Assembly: GCA_021828105.1 (NCBI GenBank)
Contig: JAKATG010000030.1
Coordinates: forward strand, 14,464 to 78,463
Reading direction: 5' to 3'
DNA length: 64,000 nucleotides
From: Taklimakanibacter sp021828105
GTDB taxonomy: Bacteria; Pseudomonadota; Alphaproteobacteria; Rhizobiales; Aestuariivirgaceae
In this document: positions 53,144 to 62,975 of the stretch, one piece after another
How positions within the stretch are numbered: the first letter of the stretch is position 1
Layout: each line of letters opens with the position of its first letter
Translations under genes and position numbers: made by a program
The notes under the pieces: model-generated
The model's input: only the letters and a program-made list of their open reading frames with translations
Database searches by the model: none
Told to the model about the DNA's origin: nothing

Positions 53144-54021
53144 GCGCTGCCTCTCCCGAAACCGCGATGAAGACGACGTCGTGGACGCGCATTCTGATCT
53201 ATGCCGTCCTCATCGTCTTCGTGATCTATTATCTCCTGCCGCTCTATGTGATGCTGGTGAATTCGCTGAAACCCCTGGACGAGATCCGCCAGGGCGACAT
53301 GCTGGCGCTGCCGCAGCAATTCACGATCGAGCCTTGGCTCAGCGCCTGGTCGACGGCCCAGATCGGTGTGCAGCCGACGGGCTTGCGTCCCTATTTCCTC
53401 AACTCGATCATCATGGTCGTCCCCGCCGTCGCCGCATCGACGCTGCTCGGCGCGCTCAACGGCTATGTGCTGACCAAATGGCGCTTTCCCGGCGATAATC
53501 TGGTCTTCACGCTGATGCTGCTCTCCTGCTTCATCCCCTTCCAGATCGTGCTCATCCCGATGGCCAAGGTTTTGGGCATCCTGGGCCTTGCCGGCACCAC
53601 CTGGGGCCTGTCGCTCGTCCATGCCGTCTACGGCATCGGCTTCACGACGCTGTTCTTCCGCAATTACTACGAAGCCTTCCCGACCGAATTGGTGCGCGCC
53701 GCGATGATCGACGGCGCGAGCTTCTTCCAGATCTTCCGCCGTATCCTCCTGCCGAGCTCGGGGCCGATCATCGTCGTCACGGTCATCTGGCAGTTCACCA
53801 ACATCTGGAACGACTTCCTGTTCGGCGTCTCCTTCGCCGATTCCTATTCGCTCCCCATGACGGTGGCGCTCAACAATCTGGTGAGCTCATCGACGGGGGT
53901 CAAGGAATACAACGTGCATTTCGCCGGCGCCATTCTCGCCGCCTTGCCGACCCTGATCGTCTATATCGTATCGGGCCGGTATTTCGTGCGGGGGCTGATG
54001 GCCGGCGCAGTCAAAGGGTGA
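53140..54021 (+). CDS. Sugar ABC transporter permease (GtsC-like)
   Basis: 293 residues. The first helix ILIYAVLIVFVIYYLLPLYVMLVNSLKPLDEI and the EAA loop ELVRAAMIDGASFFQIFRRILLPSSGP are typical of the second CUT1 permease, which sits with GtsB in the inner membrane. A three-base gap separates it from the ATPase gene. Confidence 0.94.
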   Translation: MSAASPETAMKTTSWTRILIYAVLIVFVIYYLLPLYVMLVNSLKPLDEIRQGDMLALPQQFTIEPWLSAWSTAQIGVQPTGLRPYFLNSIIMVVPAVAASTLLGALNGYVLTKWRFPGDNLVFTLMLLSCFIPFQIVLIPMAKVLGILGLAGTTWGLSLVHAVYGIGFTTLFFRNYYEAFPTELVRAAMIDGASFFQIFRRILLPSSGPIIVVTVIWQFTNIWNDFLFGVSFADSYSLPMTVALNNLVSSSTGVKEYNVHFAGAILAALPTLIVYIVSGRYFVRGLMAGAVKG

Positions 54022-54024
54022 CCC

Positions 54025-55140
<1,116 letters not shown>

Positions 55141-55141
55141 G

Positions 55142-56749
55142 ATGAAGGATTACGACTACATCATCGCCGGCGGCGGATCGGCCGGCTGCGTCCTGGCGAG
55201 CCGCCTGTCGGAAGACAAGGACACGAGCGTCCTTCTGATCGAGGCGGGCGGCGGCGACCGCCATCCGCTCTACCATATCCCGGCCGGCTTCGCCCGCATG
55301 ACCAAGGGAATTGCGAGCTGGGGCTGGTCCACCGTGCCGCAGAAGCACATGCAGGACCGCGTCTTCTGGTACACGCAGGCCAAGGTGATCGGCGGCGGCT
55401 CGACCATCAATGCGCAGGTCTATATTCGCGGCAATGCGCAGGACTACGATCTGTGGGCGCAGTCGGGCTGCAGCGGCTGGAGCTATCGCGACGTGCTGCC
55501 CTATTTCAAGCGCGCCGAGGGCAACAGCCATTTCCGCGACGAATTCCATGGGCTCGACGGCCCCTTGGGCGTCAGCAACCCGTGGGCGACCTTGCCGATC
55601 GCCGAGGCTTTCCTTGAAGCTGCCGGGGAAGCGGGCCTTGAGCGCAATCCCGATTTCAACGGCGCCCGCCAGGAGGGTGTCGGCTTCTACCAGGTGACGC
55701 AGAAGAACGGCCGGCGCTCGTCGGCGGCAACGGCCTATCTGAAGCCGGCGCTGAGCCGGCCAAATCTTGCCGTCAGGCGCGATGCGGAGGTGCTGCGCGT
55801 CATGGTCGAGAGAAACCGTGCCCTGGGCATCGAGGTGGCTGCTGCGGGCCGGCGGGAATTTTTGCGCGCCAAGCGCGAGGTGATTCTGTCCTGCGGCACC
55901 ATCGGCTCGCCGCGGCTTCTGATGCTGTCAGGCTTGGGGCCTGCCGATCATCTGAAATCGCTCGGCATCACGCCGGTGCTCGATGCGCGGTCCGTCGGAG
56001 CGAATCTCCAGGACCATCTCGATCTCTGCGCCATCAGCGAATGCACGGGCGATCATACTTACGATAAATATGGCAAGCCGCTGTGGACGGCCTATGCCGG
56101 CGTGCTCTACCTCCTGTTTCGCGGCGGCCCGGCGGCCTCGAGCCTGTTCGTGACCGGCGGCTTCGCGCAGGTCGACGAGAATGCCGCAGCCCCCGACATG
56201 CAGTTCCATCTGGGCTTCGGCTCCGGCATCGAGGCGGGCATCGCCAAGCTGAAGAATGCCGGGGTCACACTCAACAGCGCCTATATGCGGCCGCGCTCGC
56301 GCGGCACGGTGAGGCTCGCCTCCGCCGATCCGAGGACCGCGCCGCTCATCGATCCCAATTACTGGGCCGATCCGCATGATCGCGAGATGTCGCTGCGCGG
56401 ACTGAAGCTCGCGCGCGAGATCATGGCGAAGCCGGCGCTCAAGCGTTTCGTCCTCGCCGAGCGCGTGCCGGGGCCCGAGGTCAGAAGCGATGACGAGCTT
56501 GCGGCCTATGCCTGCGCCTCGGCCAAGACCGATCATCATCCGGCCGGCACCTGTCGCATGGGGATCGACGATCAGGCGGTGGTCAATCCCGATCTCACTT
56601 TCCGCGGCATCAAGGGCTTGCGCGTCGCCGATGCCTCGGTCATGCCCAATGTGATCACCGGCAACACCAATGCGGCGACGATCATGATCGCGGAGAAGGC
56701 ATCCGACATGATCCGTGGGAAGAAGCCTTTGCCAGCAGTTAGCGCATGA
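55142..56749 (+). CDS. GMC family FAD-dependent oxidoreductase
   Basis: 535 residues from the ATG at 55142. The N-terminal FAD motif is YIIAGGGSAGCVLASRLSE (about residues 6-24), and VIGGGSTINAQVYIRG is GMC signature 1. Signature 2 is CGTIGSPRLLMLSGLGP, and the C-terminal active-site His is in DHHPAGTCRMG, with NTNAATIMIAEKASDMI at the end. The fold covers choline dehydrogenases, sugar and alcohol dehydrogenases. Placement in a sugar-uptake operon favours oxidation of a sugar or polyol, but a choline-dehydrogenase-like role cannot be excluded since choline uptake genes lie 3 kb on. It is likely cytoplasmic. Confidence 0.93.
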   Translation: MKDYDYIIAGGGSAGCVLASRLSEDKDTSVLLIEAGGGDRHPLYHIPAGFARMTKGIASWGWSTVPQKHMQDRVFWYTQAKVIGGGSTINAQVYIRGNAQDYDLWAQSGCSGWSYRDVLPYFKRAEGNSHFRDEFHGLDGPLGVSNPWATLPIAEAFLEAAGEAGLERNPDFNGARQEGVGFYQVTQKNGRRSSAATAYLKPALSRPNLAVRRDAEVLRVMVERNRALGIEVAAAGRREFLRAKREVILSCGTIGSPRLLMLSGLGPADHLKSLGITPVLDARSVGANLQDHLDLCAISECTGDHTYDKYGKPLWTAYAGVLYLLFRGGPAASSLFVTGGFAQVDENAAAPDMQFHLGFGSGIEAGIAKLKNAGVTLNSAYMRPRSRGTVRLASADPRTAPLIDPNYWADPHDREMSLRGLKLAREIMAKPALKRFVLAERVPGPEVRSDDELAAYACASAKTDHHPAGTCRMGIDDQAVVNPDLTFRGIKGLRVADASVMPNVITGNTNAATIMIAEKASDMIRGKKPLPAVSA

Positions 56750-56815
56750 CCCAGAAAAGCTTTGTGGCCGGGCTCGACCCGGCCATCTCGCCGGTTTTCC
56801 GAAAAGATCATGCGC
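56742..56815. repeat. GCATGATC/GGAAAA palindromic repeat with inner hairpin
   Basis: GCGCATGACCCAGAAAAGC on the left and GGTTTTCCGAAAAGATCATGCGC on the right form the outer inverted repeat. GGCCGGG-CTCGA-CCCGGCC (56766-56784) is a perfect inner stem. The element includes the GMC stop codon. It is the same family as 14162-14210 and 59109-59151. Confidence 0.85.
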
Positions 56816-56836
56816 AGACAAGAAGAGGAGATCAGT

Positions 56837-57178
56837 ATGTATAGTGAAAACCGCCCCTGGGGCTCGTTCCACGTGCTCGACGAAGGCAAGGGCTTCAAGG
56901 TGAAGCGCATCGTGGTGACTGAGGGCGGGCGCCTGTCGCTGCAGAGCCACAAGCACAGGGGTGAGCATTGGACGGTCGTCACCGGCACCGCCACCGTGAC
57001 CGTCGACGACAAGGTCCTGACGCTGACCCGGTCGCAGTCGGTCGACATCCCGCAAGGCGCCAAGCACCGGCTAGAGAACCATCATGAGGGTCTGGTCGAG
57101 ATCATCGAGGTGCAGTTCGGCGACTATCTCGGCGAAGACGATATCGTGCGCTATGACGACGCCTATAACCGCGCCTGA
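56837..57178 (+). CDS. Cupin, mannose-6-phosphate isomerase type II-like domain
   Basis: 113 residues from the ATG at 56837, preceded by AGAGGAG. RPWGSFHVLDEGKGFKVKRIVV and LSLQSHKHRGEHWTVVTGTATVTVDDKVLTL, with SVDIPQGAKHRLEN, match the C-terminal isomerase cupin of ManC-type proteins, including the metal-binding His and Glu residues (HKHRGEHW, KHRLE). It probably isomerises mannose-6-phosphate to fructose-6-phosphate or binds a related sugar phosphate. It overlaps the ROK kinase gene, suggesting the kinase makes its substrate. Confidence 0.88.
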   Translation: MYSENRPWGSFHVLDEGKGFKVKRIVVTEGGRLSLQSHKHRGEHWTVVTGTATVTVDDKVLTLTRSQSVDIPQGAKHRLENHHEGLVEIIEVQFGDYLGEDDIVRYDDAYNRA

Positions 57179-58100
57179 CCGGATCGGCGTCGATCTCGGC
57201 GGCACCAAGATTGACGCCATCGTGCTGGCGGGCGATGGCCGCGTCCGCTTCGAGAAGCGCGTGCCGACGCCCAAAACCTATGACGCGATCCTCAGCGCCA
57301 TTGCGGGGCTTGTGCGCGAGGCCGAGGCGCATGCCAACGCTCAGGCGACGGTCGGCATCGGCGCGCCGGGATCGGCGGCGCCGAAGACGGGACTGTGGCG
57401 CAACGCCAATATCCTCGACTGCAACGGCAAGCCGATGCCCAAGGATGTCGAGCGCCTTCTCGGGCGCGCGGTGCGCCTCGAGAACGACGCCAACTGCTTC
57501 GCTCTGTCGGAAGCCTATGACGGGGCGGGTGCCGGCCATGCGGTGGTCGCGGGCTTCACCATCGGCACGGCCTTGGGCGGCGGCCTCGTGATCGACGGCA
57601 AGCTGCGCCATGGGCCCAATAACGAAGCGGCGGAATTCGGCCACACGCCCATGCCCTGGCCCAATGACAGCGAATGGCCGCTCATTCCCTGTTTCTGCGG
57701 CAAGAAGGGCTGCGTCGAGCAATATGTGTCGGGAACGGGGCTGGCGCGCGACTATGAGAAGGCAGCGGGCGCCCGATTGAAAGGGCCTGAGATCGTGGCC
57801 ATGGCGCGCGCCGGCGACACCCAAGCCAAAGCGGCGATCGATCGCCTGGCCGACCGGCTGGCAAGGCTCACCGCGGCGATCGTCAATGTGATCGATCCCG
57901 ATATCTTCGTGATCGGTGGCGGCCTGTCAGGCCTGCCGGAGCTGGTCGAGGAGCTCGGCCCGCGCGCCGGCCGATATGCGTTTTCAGGAAGCGCGACGGT
58001 GAAGGTGGCGCGCGCCAAGCACGGTGAGAAGAGCGGCGTACGTGGTGCGGCGCGGCTGTGGAGCGATTTACCTCTCCCGGCTGAAGCGGGGCGAGGGTAA
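57153..58100 (+). CDS. ROK family sugar kinase
   Basis: 315 residues from the ATG at 57153, overlapping the cupin gene by 26 bp; no clear ribosome binding site, consistent with translational coupling. The ATP-binding GVDLGGTKIDAIVL, ENDANCFALSEAYDGAG with the catalytic Asp, GTALGGGLVIDGKL, and the ROK zinc motif CFCGKKGCVEQY are present. It phosphorylates a hexose such as fructose, mannose or glucose. The natural end appears to be GVRGAARLW; the last dozen residues come from a palindromic repeat that runs through the stop codon. Confidence 0.93.
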   Translation: MTTPITAPDRIGVDLGGTKIDAIVLAGDGRVRFEKRVPTPKTYDAILSAIAGLVREAEAHANAQATVGIGAPGSAAPKTGLWRNANILDCNGKPMPKDVERLLGRAVRLENDANCFALSEAYDGAGAGHAVVAGFTIGTALGGGLVIDGKLRHGPNNEAAEFGHTPMPWPNDSEWPLIPCFCGKKGCVEQYVSGTGLARDYEKAAGARLKGPEIVAMARAGDTQAKAAIDRLADRLARLTAAIVNVIDPDIFVIGGGLSGLPELVEELGPRAGRYAFSGSATVKVARAKHGEKSGVRGAARLWSDLPLPAEAGRG

Positions 58101-58101
58101 A
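58067..58101. repeat. Palindromic repeat across the ROK stop codon
   Basis: TTTACC at 58067-58072 and GGTAAA at 58096-58101 enclose a CTCCCGG...CGGGGCGAGG imperfect stem. It occupies the junction of two convergent genes and may act as a bidirectional terminator. The repeat supplies the last 12 codons and the stop of the ROK gene. Confidence 0.5.
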
Positions 58102-59091
58102 CTACACCTCTTCCCACTTCCGGCTCTTCTCGGAGCGGAAGAAGGCGTCGATGATCTTCATGTTCTGGATCGCGTCCTTGATGCCATAGGCCGCCTTCTT
58201 GTCCTTGCGGATGACGCGGCCGAAGGCTTCCGCCTGCAGTTGATATTGATCGCTCACGGGGAGTTCATAGGTTTTGCCTTCGTTCATCGCCATGCCCTGC
58301 ACGAAATAGCGGTTGGGCTTGTCGGGCGGCGCGTTGAACGGGATCTCGACCTCGATGCGGCCCTTGGTACCGGCGATCTGCACGCGCTGGAAGGGTGCCG
58401 TCTGGGTCGAGATGGCGAAGGACAATTGCCGGCCCTTGCCGAAATCGGCGAGCCCGCTCGCCGCCCGGTCGGTCTTGAATTTGGGGTCGCGGTCGAAGAC
58501 CGCGGTCACCGCCTTGGGCTCGGCATCGAAGATGTAGCGCGCCACGGTGATCGGATAGCAGCCGATGTCGAGCAGCCCGCCGCCGCCGATCTTGGCGATG
58601 TTGCGCACATTCTTCGGATCGTCGAGATAATAGGAGAAGAACACCTGCATGAGCCGGAGCGTGCCGATCTCGCCCTTCTCGATCCTTGCGCGCACCGCCT
58701 GCCATTGCAGCGCATGGCGCACCATGAAGGCTTCCGCCACATAGATGCCCTTCGGCACCTTCTTGAGCTTCTTGGCCTCTTTGGCGGTGATGGCGATGGG
58801 CTTCTCGCACAGCACATGCTTGCCGGCCTTGACCGCGGCGAGGGTCAAGGGCACATGCAAGTGGTTGGGCAAGGGATTGTACACCGCCTCGATATCAGGA
58901 TCGGCCAGCATCTCCTCATAGGAGCCATAGGCCTGTTTGATGCCGAGCTTCTTCGCCGCGGCCTCGGCCGTCTTCTTGTCGCGCGACGAGATCGCCACGA
59001 CGTCGAGCTCCTTGCTCTTCAGCATGCCCGGAATGACCTTGGCCATGCCGATATTGGCGGTCGAGATGATGCCCCATTTCACCGGTTTCAT
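58102..59091 (-). CDS. Gfo/Idh/MocA family NAD(P)-dependent sugar dehydrogenase
   Basis: 329 residues from the ATG at 59091 with GGGAG 8 bp upstream; the start at 59112 lies in a repeat. N-terminal VKWGIISTANIGMAKVIPGM is the Rossmann motif. YNPLPNHLHVPLTLAAVKAGKHVLCEKPIAI contains the family EKP catalytic Lys, and GGGGLLDIGCYPITVARYIF the second conserved block with Asp and Tyr. It oxidises a sugar or inositol-like hydroxyl. It converges on the ROK kinase gene and has its own promoter, so it is adjacent to, not part of, the LacI-controlled operon. Confidence 0.93.
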   Translation of the reverse strand: MKPVKWGIISTANIGMAKVIPGMLKSKELDVVAISSRDKKTAEAAAKKLGIKQAYGSYEEMLADPDIEAVYNPLPNHLHVPLTLAAVKAGKHVLCEKPIAITAKEAKKLKKVPKGIYVAEAFMVRHALQWQAVRARIEKGEIGTLRLMQVFFSYYLDDPKNVRNIAKIGGGGLLDIGCYPITVARYIFDAEPKAVTAVFDRDPKFKTDRAASGLADFGKGRQLSFAISTQTAPFQRVQIAGTKGRIEVEIPFNAPPDKPNRYFVQGMAMNEGKTYELPVSDQYQLQAEAFGRVIRKDKKAAYGIKDAIQNMKIIDAFFRSEKSRKWEEV

Positions 59092-59108
59092 TTTCTTGCT
59101 CCCTTCAA

Positions 59109-59151
59109 GCATGATTCCGAAAAGTTGCAGACTTCTCGGAAAAGGTCATGC
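59109..59151. repeat. GCATGATC/GGAAAA palindromic repeat
   Basis: GCATGATTCCGAAAAGTTGC and CTTCTCGGAAAAGGTCATGC form an imperfect inverted repeat between betI and the Gfo/Idh gene. It is the third copy of the family in the window. Confidence 0.8.
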
Positions 59152-59168
59152 GCAAATAGTAATCATCA

Positions 59169-59750
59169 TTACTTGCCGGCGATCATGGCGTCGGCATAGG
59201 CGCGGGTCAGGGCGCGCGGCGTCTCGGCGTTCTCCGGCCGGCCGGTCAGCGCATAGCGCAGCCACAGGCCGTCGATGAGGGCGCCGATGCCCAGCGCCAC
59301 GTCCTTGGCGCGCTCGCGCCCGATGAGGGGCACGAGATTGTAGAGAAGGTTGCTGTGCAGCCGCCTGTGGTAGATGCGCAGGATGCGCTGCAGCTTGTCG
59401 GAGTCGCGCGCATTGCCGTAGAGCGCGAGCCAGGCCGAGAACACCTCCTCGGAGAACTGCTGATCGCCATAGGACGCATGGATGATCGCATAGATGCGCT
59501 CGATCGGTGTGTGGGCGATGCGCATGCGCATCACCGCCTCGCGCCGCAGGAGATCGAGCAGCGAACGCATGGTGGAGGCGAGAAGGTCGGTCTTGTCGGT
59601 GAAATAGTGATGCACGATGCCGGTCGACACCCCGGCCTTGCGGGCGATGCGGGCGACCGTCGCGCTCGAAAAACCGTGCTCGTGTATGGAAGCGATCGCC
59701 GCATCGATCAATTGCTGGCGGCGGATCGGCTTCATTCCCCTCTTGGGCAT
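59169..59750 (-). CDS. betI: BetI-type TetR family repressor of choline/betaine genes
   Basis: 193 residues. MPKRGMKPIRRQQLIDAAIASIHEHGFSSATVARIARKAGVSTGIVHHYFTDKTDLLASTM is the BetI N-terminal HTH almost word for word, and SEEVFSAWLALYGNARDSDKLQRILRIYHRRLHSNLLYNLVPLIG is the characteristic BetI ligand domain. It represses choline uptake and oxidation genes and releases DNA on binding choline. It is divergent from choX with a matching palindrome between them. No betA or betB gene is adjacent. Confidence 0.95.
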   Translation of the reverse strand: MPKRGMKPIRRQQLIDAAIASIHEHGFSSATVARIARKAGVSTGIVHHYFTDKTDLLASTMRSLLDLLRREAVMRMRIAHTPIERIYAIIHASYGDQQFSEEVFSAWLALYGNARDSDKLQRILRIYHRRLHSNLLYNLVPLIGRERAKDVALGIGALIDGLWLRYALTGRPENAETPRALTRAYADAMIAGK

Positions 59751-59791
59751 TGGCCCCTCGCAAAGATTGGATCGCCGAGCTTATTACGTTC

Positions 59792-59809
59792 ATTGGACGT
59801 CCGTCCAAT
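59792..59809. promoter_or_regulatory. BetI operator-like palindrome in the betI/choX divide
   Basis: ATTGGACGTCCGTCCAAT has 8-bp perfect arms (ATTGGACG / CGTCCAAT) around TC. Palindromes of this TTGGACG type are what BetI repressors recognise. It lies about 42 bp upstream of betI and 70 bp upstream of choX, well placed to control both directions. Confidence 0.75.
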
Positions 59810-59878
59810 AAAAAGCTTGACGATCCCCCGGCGAAAGAGAGTAGTCTTTATTCCAAAGATATCCATAGGGAGGATCAA

Positions 59879-60835
59879 ATGACCATGAAGCTCAAAGCCT
59901 TGCTTGGCCTGTTGGCACTGGGCGCCAGCCTGACCGTCATGGCGGGAGCGGCGGCGGCCGGCGATGCCGAGGCCTGCAAGAAGGTGCGTTTCTCGGATGT
60001 GGGCTGGACCGATATCACCGCCACCACGGCGACGGCCAATGTGCTGCTCGAGGCGCTGGGCTATGAGCCCGAAATCCAGGTCCTGTCGGTGCCGGTCACC
60101 TACAGCTCGCTCAAGAGCAAGGACATCGATGTCTTCCTCGGCAACTGGATGCCGACCATGGAGAACGACATCAAGCCCTATCGCGAGGATGGCTCGGTCG
60201 AGACGCTGGGCGTCAATCTCGAGGGCGCCAAATACACCCTCGCGGTGCCGAAATACACTTACGACGAGGGCCTCAAGGATTTCGCCGATATCGCCAAGTT
60301 CAAGGACAAGCTCGACAACAAGATCTATGGCATCGAGGCCGGCAATGACGGCAACCGGCTGATCCTCGACATGATCTCGGGCGACAAGTTCGGCCTCAAG
60401 GGCTTCGAGCTGGTCGAAAGCTCGGAGCAGGGCATGCTGGCCCAGGTCTCGAAGTCGGTGCCGAAGAAGGCCGATATCGTGTTCCTCGGCTGGGAGCCGC
60501 ATCCGATGAACGCCAATTTCGAGATGGCCTATCTCTCGGGCGGCGATGATGTCTTCGGGCCCAATTTCGGTGGCGCCACGGTCCACACCAATGTGCGCAA
60601 GGGCTATGTCGGCGAATGCCCGAATGTCGGCAAGTTCATCAGCAATCTCAAATTCACGCTCAAGATGGAAAACGAGATCATGGGCGGCATCCTGACCGAC
60701 GGCAAGGAAGGCAAGGTTGCCGCGACCGAGTGGCTCAAGGCCAATCCCGATGCCATCACGCCCTGGCTCGACGGCGTGACCACCTTCGATGGCGGCGACG
60801 CCGCGGCAGCCGTTAAGGCCAAGCTCGGCGGCTGA
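59879..60835 (+). CDS. choX: Choline ABC transporter substrate-binding protein
   Basis: 318 residues from the ATG at 59879, preceded by AGGGAGG. The signal peptide is MTMKLKALLGLLALGASLTVMAGAAAAG. The aromatic residues that make the choline-binding box lie in the expected segments: VGWTDITATT, FLGNWMPTM, KYTYDEG and LGWEPHPMN. It binds choline in the periplasm and delivers it to ChoWV. A hairpin terminator follows, so it is probably made in excess. Confidence 0.95.
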   Translation: MTMKLKALLGLLALGASLTVMAGAAAAGDAEACKKVRFSDVGWTDITATTATANVLLEALGYEPEIQVLSVPVTYSSLKSKDIDVFLGNWMPTMENDIKPYREDGSVETLGVNLEGAKYTLAVPKYTYDEGLKDFADIAKFKDKLDNKIYGIEAGNDGNRLILDMISGDKFGLKGFELVESSEQGMLAQVSKSVPKKADIVFLGWEPHPMNANFEMAYLSGGDDVFGPNFGGATVHTNVRKGYVGECPNVGKFISNLKFTLKMENEIMGGILTDGKEGKVAATEWLKANPDAITPWLDGVTTFDGGDAAAAVKAKLGG

Positions 60836-60860
60836 ACCCTTTTGAGCGCATGAAACATGA

Positions 60861-60890
60861 AGGCGGCCCAAGACAGCGGGCCGCCTTTTT
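60861..60890 (+). terminator. Intra-operon hairpin terminator/attenuator after choX
   Basis: AGGCGGCCC (60861-60869), loop AAGACAGC and GGGCCGCCT (60878-60886) form a perfect 9-bp stem followed by TTTT. As choW follows in the same direction, partial readthrough probably sets the ratio of binding protein to transporter. Confidence 0.85.
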
Positions 60891-60930
60891 GTTACGCTGA
60901 AAGAAAAAGCATCAAGGGGGAGGGGCTGAG

Positions 60931-61785
60931 ATGGATCCGATTACACAACTCATCACCGCCTGGAAGATACCGATCGGCGCCTGGGGCAAAGCCTTCTTCG
61001 GCTTTCTCACGACGAACTTCGAATGGTTCTTCGACGGCATTGCGCGCGGCTTCACCTTTGTGCTCGAGGGCATCATCGATCTCGTGCTGATGGTGCCGCC
61101 GATCATCGTCGTCATTCTCATCAGCCTCCTCGCCTGGTATCTGCAGCGCTCGATCAAGCTCGCCATCGCCACGGCCATCGGCCTGCTCTTCATCATGAAT
61201 CTCGGCTTCTGGAAGGAGACGATCGAAACCCTGGCGCTGGTCATCGCGGCGGCCGGCGTGTCGATGGCGATCGGCGTGCCGCTCGGCATCGCCGCCGCCC
61301 ATCGTCCCTGGCTGTTCCGTATCCTGCGGCCCATCCTCGACCTCATGCAGACCATGCCGACCTTCGTTTATCTCATCCCGGTGCTCGTCCTGTTCGGCCT
61401 CGGCCTCGCCCCCGGCCTCATCGCCACCGTGATCTTCGCCATACCGGCCCCGGTCCGCCTCACCCATCTCGGCATCACCTCGGTGCCGAAGCAGCTCATC
61501 GAGGCGGGTGAAGCCTTCGGCGCCACCAAGCGGCAATTATTGTGGAAGGTCGAATTGCCGGCGGCACTCCCCACCATCATGGCGGGCCTCACCCAGTGCA
61601 TCATGCTGTCGCTTTCCATGGTGGTCATCGCCGCGCTCGTCGGCGCCAACGGCCTCGGCAAGCCGGTGGTGCGGGCCTTGAACTCGGTCAACATTCCCTT
61701 AGGCCTCGAGGCCGGCATCGCCATCGTGGTGCTCGCCATCATTCTCGACCGCGTCTGCCGGGTCGGCGAAAGGAAAGCGTCATGA
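60931..61785 (+). CDS. choW: Choline ABC transporter permease
   Basis: 284 residues. MDPITQLITAWKIPIGAWGKAFFGFLTTNFEWFFDGIARGF is the ChoW/ProW N-terminus, followed by six membrane helices. The EAA-type loop is LIEAGEAFGATKRQLLWKVELPAALPTIMAG. It forms the inner-membrane channel for choline. An AGGGGGAGGGG stretch upstream gives the ribosome binding site. Its stop overlaps choV by four bases. Confidence 0.95.
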   Translation: MDPITQLITAWKIPIGAWGKAFFGFLTTNFEWFFDGIARGFTFVLEGIIDLVLMVPPIIVVILISLLAWYLQRSIKLAIATAIGLLFIMNLGFWKETIETLALVIAAAGVSMAIGVPLGIAAAHRPWLFRILRPILDLMQTMPTFVYLIPVLVLFGLGLAPGLIATVIFAIPAPVRLTHLGITSVPKQLIEAGEAFGATKRQLLWKVELPAALPTIMAGLTQCIMLSLSMVVIAALVGANGLGKPVVRALNSVNIPLGLEAGIAIVVLAIILDRVCRVGERKAS

Positions 61786-62975
61786 CCACGGCCGTCGAGT
61801 TCAAGAATGTCGACATCGTCTTCGGCGAGCGCGAGGCGGAAGGGCTGAAGCTCCTCGACAAGGGCGCCTCGCGCTCCGAGATCCTGGAGAAGACGGGCGC
61901 GGTCTTGGGCTGCGCCGGCGCCAATCTCGCGGTCAAGGAAGGCGAGATCAGCGTGCTCATGGGCCTTTCGGGCTCGGGAAAGTCCACGCTGCTGCGCGCC
62001 GTCAACGGCCTCAACAAGGTCTCGCGCGGCGAGGTCGTGGTCAATGACAACGGCAAGCCGGTCGATGTCGTGACCTGCTCGCCCGAAACCTTGCGCCGCC
62101 TGCGCCAGCACCGCGTCGCCATGGTGTTCCAGCAGTTCGGCCTGCTGCCCTGGCGCACCGTCGCCGAGAATGTCGGCTTCGGCCTCGAGCTTGCCGGCAT
62201 GCCCGATGGCGAGCGCGCGGCGCGCGTCGACAAGCAGCTCAAGCTCGTCGGCCTCGATCAATGGTCGAAGAAATACGGCCATGAATTGTCGGGCGGCATG
62301 CAGCAGCGCGTCGGCCTGGCGCGTGCCTTCGCGACCGAGGCGCCGATCCTCCTGATGGACGAGCCCTTCTCGGCGCTCGATCCCCTGATCCGCACCAAAT
62401 TGCAGGACGAATTGCTGTCGCTGCAGAAGACGCTCAAGAAGACGATCATCTTCGTCAGCCACGATCTCGAAGAGGCGCTCAAGCTCGGCAACTACATCTC
62501 GATCCTCGAGGGCGGGCGCATCGTGCAGACCGGGCGGCCGGAGGACATCGTGCTGCGCCCCGCCAATGACTATGTGCGCGAATTCATCGCCAATGTGAAT
62601 CCCCTGAGCGTGCTCACCGCCTATAATGTGATGCGCGACGCGCGCGATCTCGAGGATGCCGGTGAAGGCTGGGTGTGGCTCGACCGCAGGCGGACCACGC
62701 GCTTCAAGATCGGCCCCGACCGCAAGGTGGTCGATGCCGAGCGCGAAAAGCAGAAGGCGACCTGGGTCGCCTGTTCCGAGGCCGAGAAGCCGGTGCGTCC
62801 GAACGATCGCCCGGTCTTCTGGGCGACGCCCGGCACGTCCCTGCGCACCGTGATGCTCGCCATGCACCGCGCCGACACGGCGCCGGTGGCGCTCTTCGAT
62901 GAAGGCGAGCGCTTCGTCGGCGCCATCGGCGTCCGCGACGTGCTTCAGGCGGTGCTGCGCCGCAAGCCCGAGTGA
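61782..62975 (+). CDS. choV: Choline ABC transporter ATP-binding protein
   Basis: 397 residues. The extra N-terminal segment GLKLLDKGASRSEILEKTGAVLGC is specific to ChoV. Walker A is GLSGSGKST, the Q-loop region VAMVFQQFGLLPWRTVAENVGFGLE, signature LSGGMQQRVGLARA and Walker B LLMDEPFSALDP. A C-terminal CBS-like regulatory region (about residues 300-397) follows, as in ProV-type ATPases that sense ionic strength. It energises ChoW. Confidence 0.95.
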   Translation: MTTAVEFKNVDIVFGEREAEGLKLLDKGASRSEILEKTGAVLGCAGANLAVKEGEISVLMGLSGSGKSTLLRAVNGLNKVSRGEVVVNDNGKPVDVVTCSPETLRRLRQHRVAMVFQQFGLLPWRTVAENVGFGLELAGMPDGERAARVDKQLKLVGLDQWSKKYGHELSGGMQQRVGLARAFATEAPILLMDEPFSALDPLIRTKLQDELLSLQKTLKKTIIFVSHDLEEALKLGNYISILEGGRIVQTGRPEDIVLRPANDYVREFIANVNPLSVLTAYNVMRDARDLEDAGEGWVWLDRRRTTRFKIGPDRKVVDAEREKQKATWVACSEAEKPVRPNDRPVFWATPGTSLRTVMLAMHRADTAPVALFDEGERFVGAIGVRDVLQAVLRRKPE

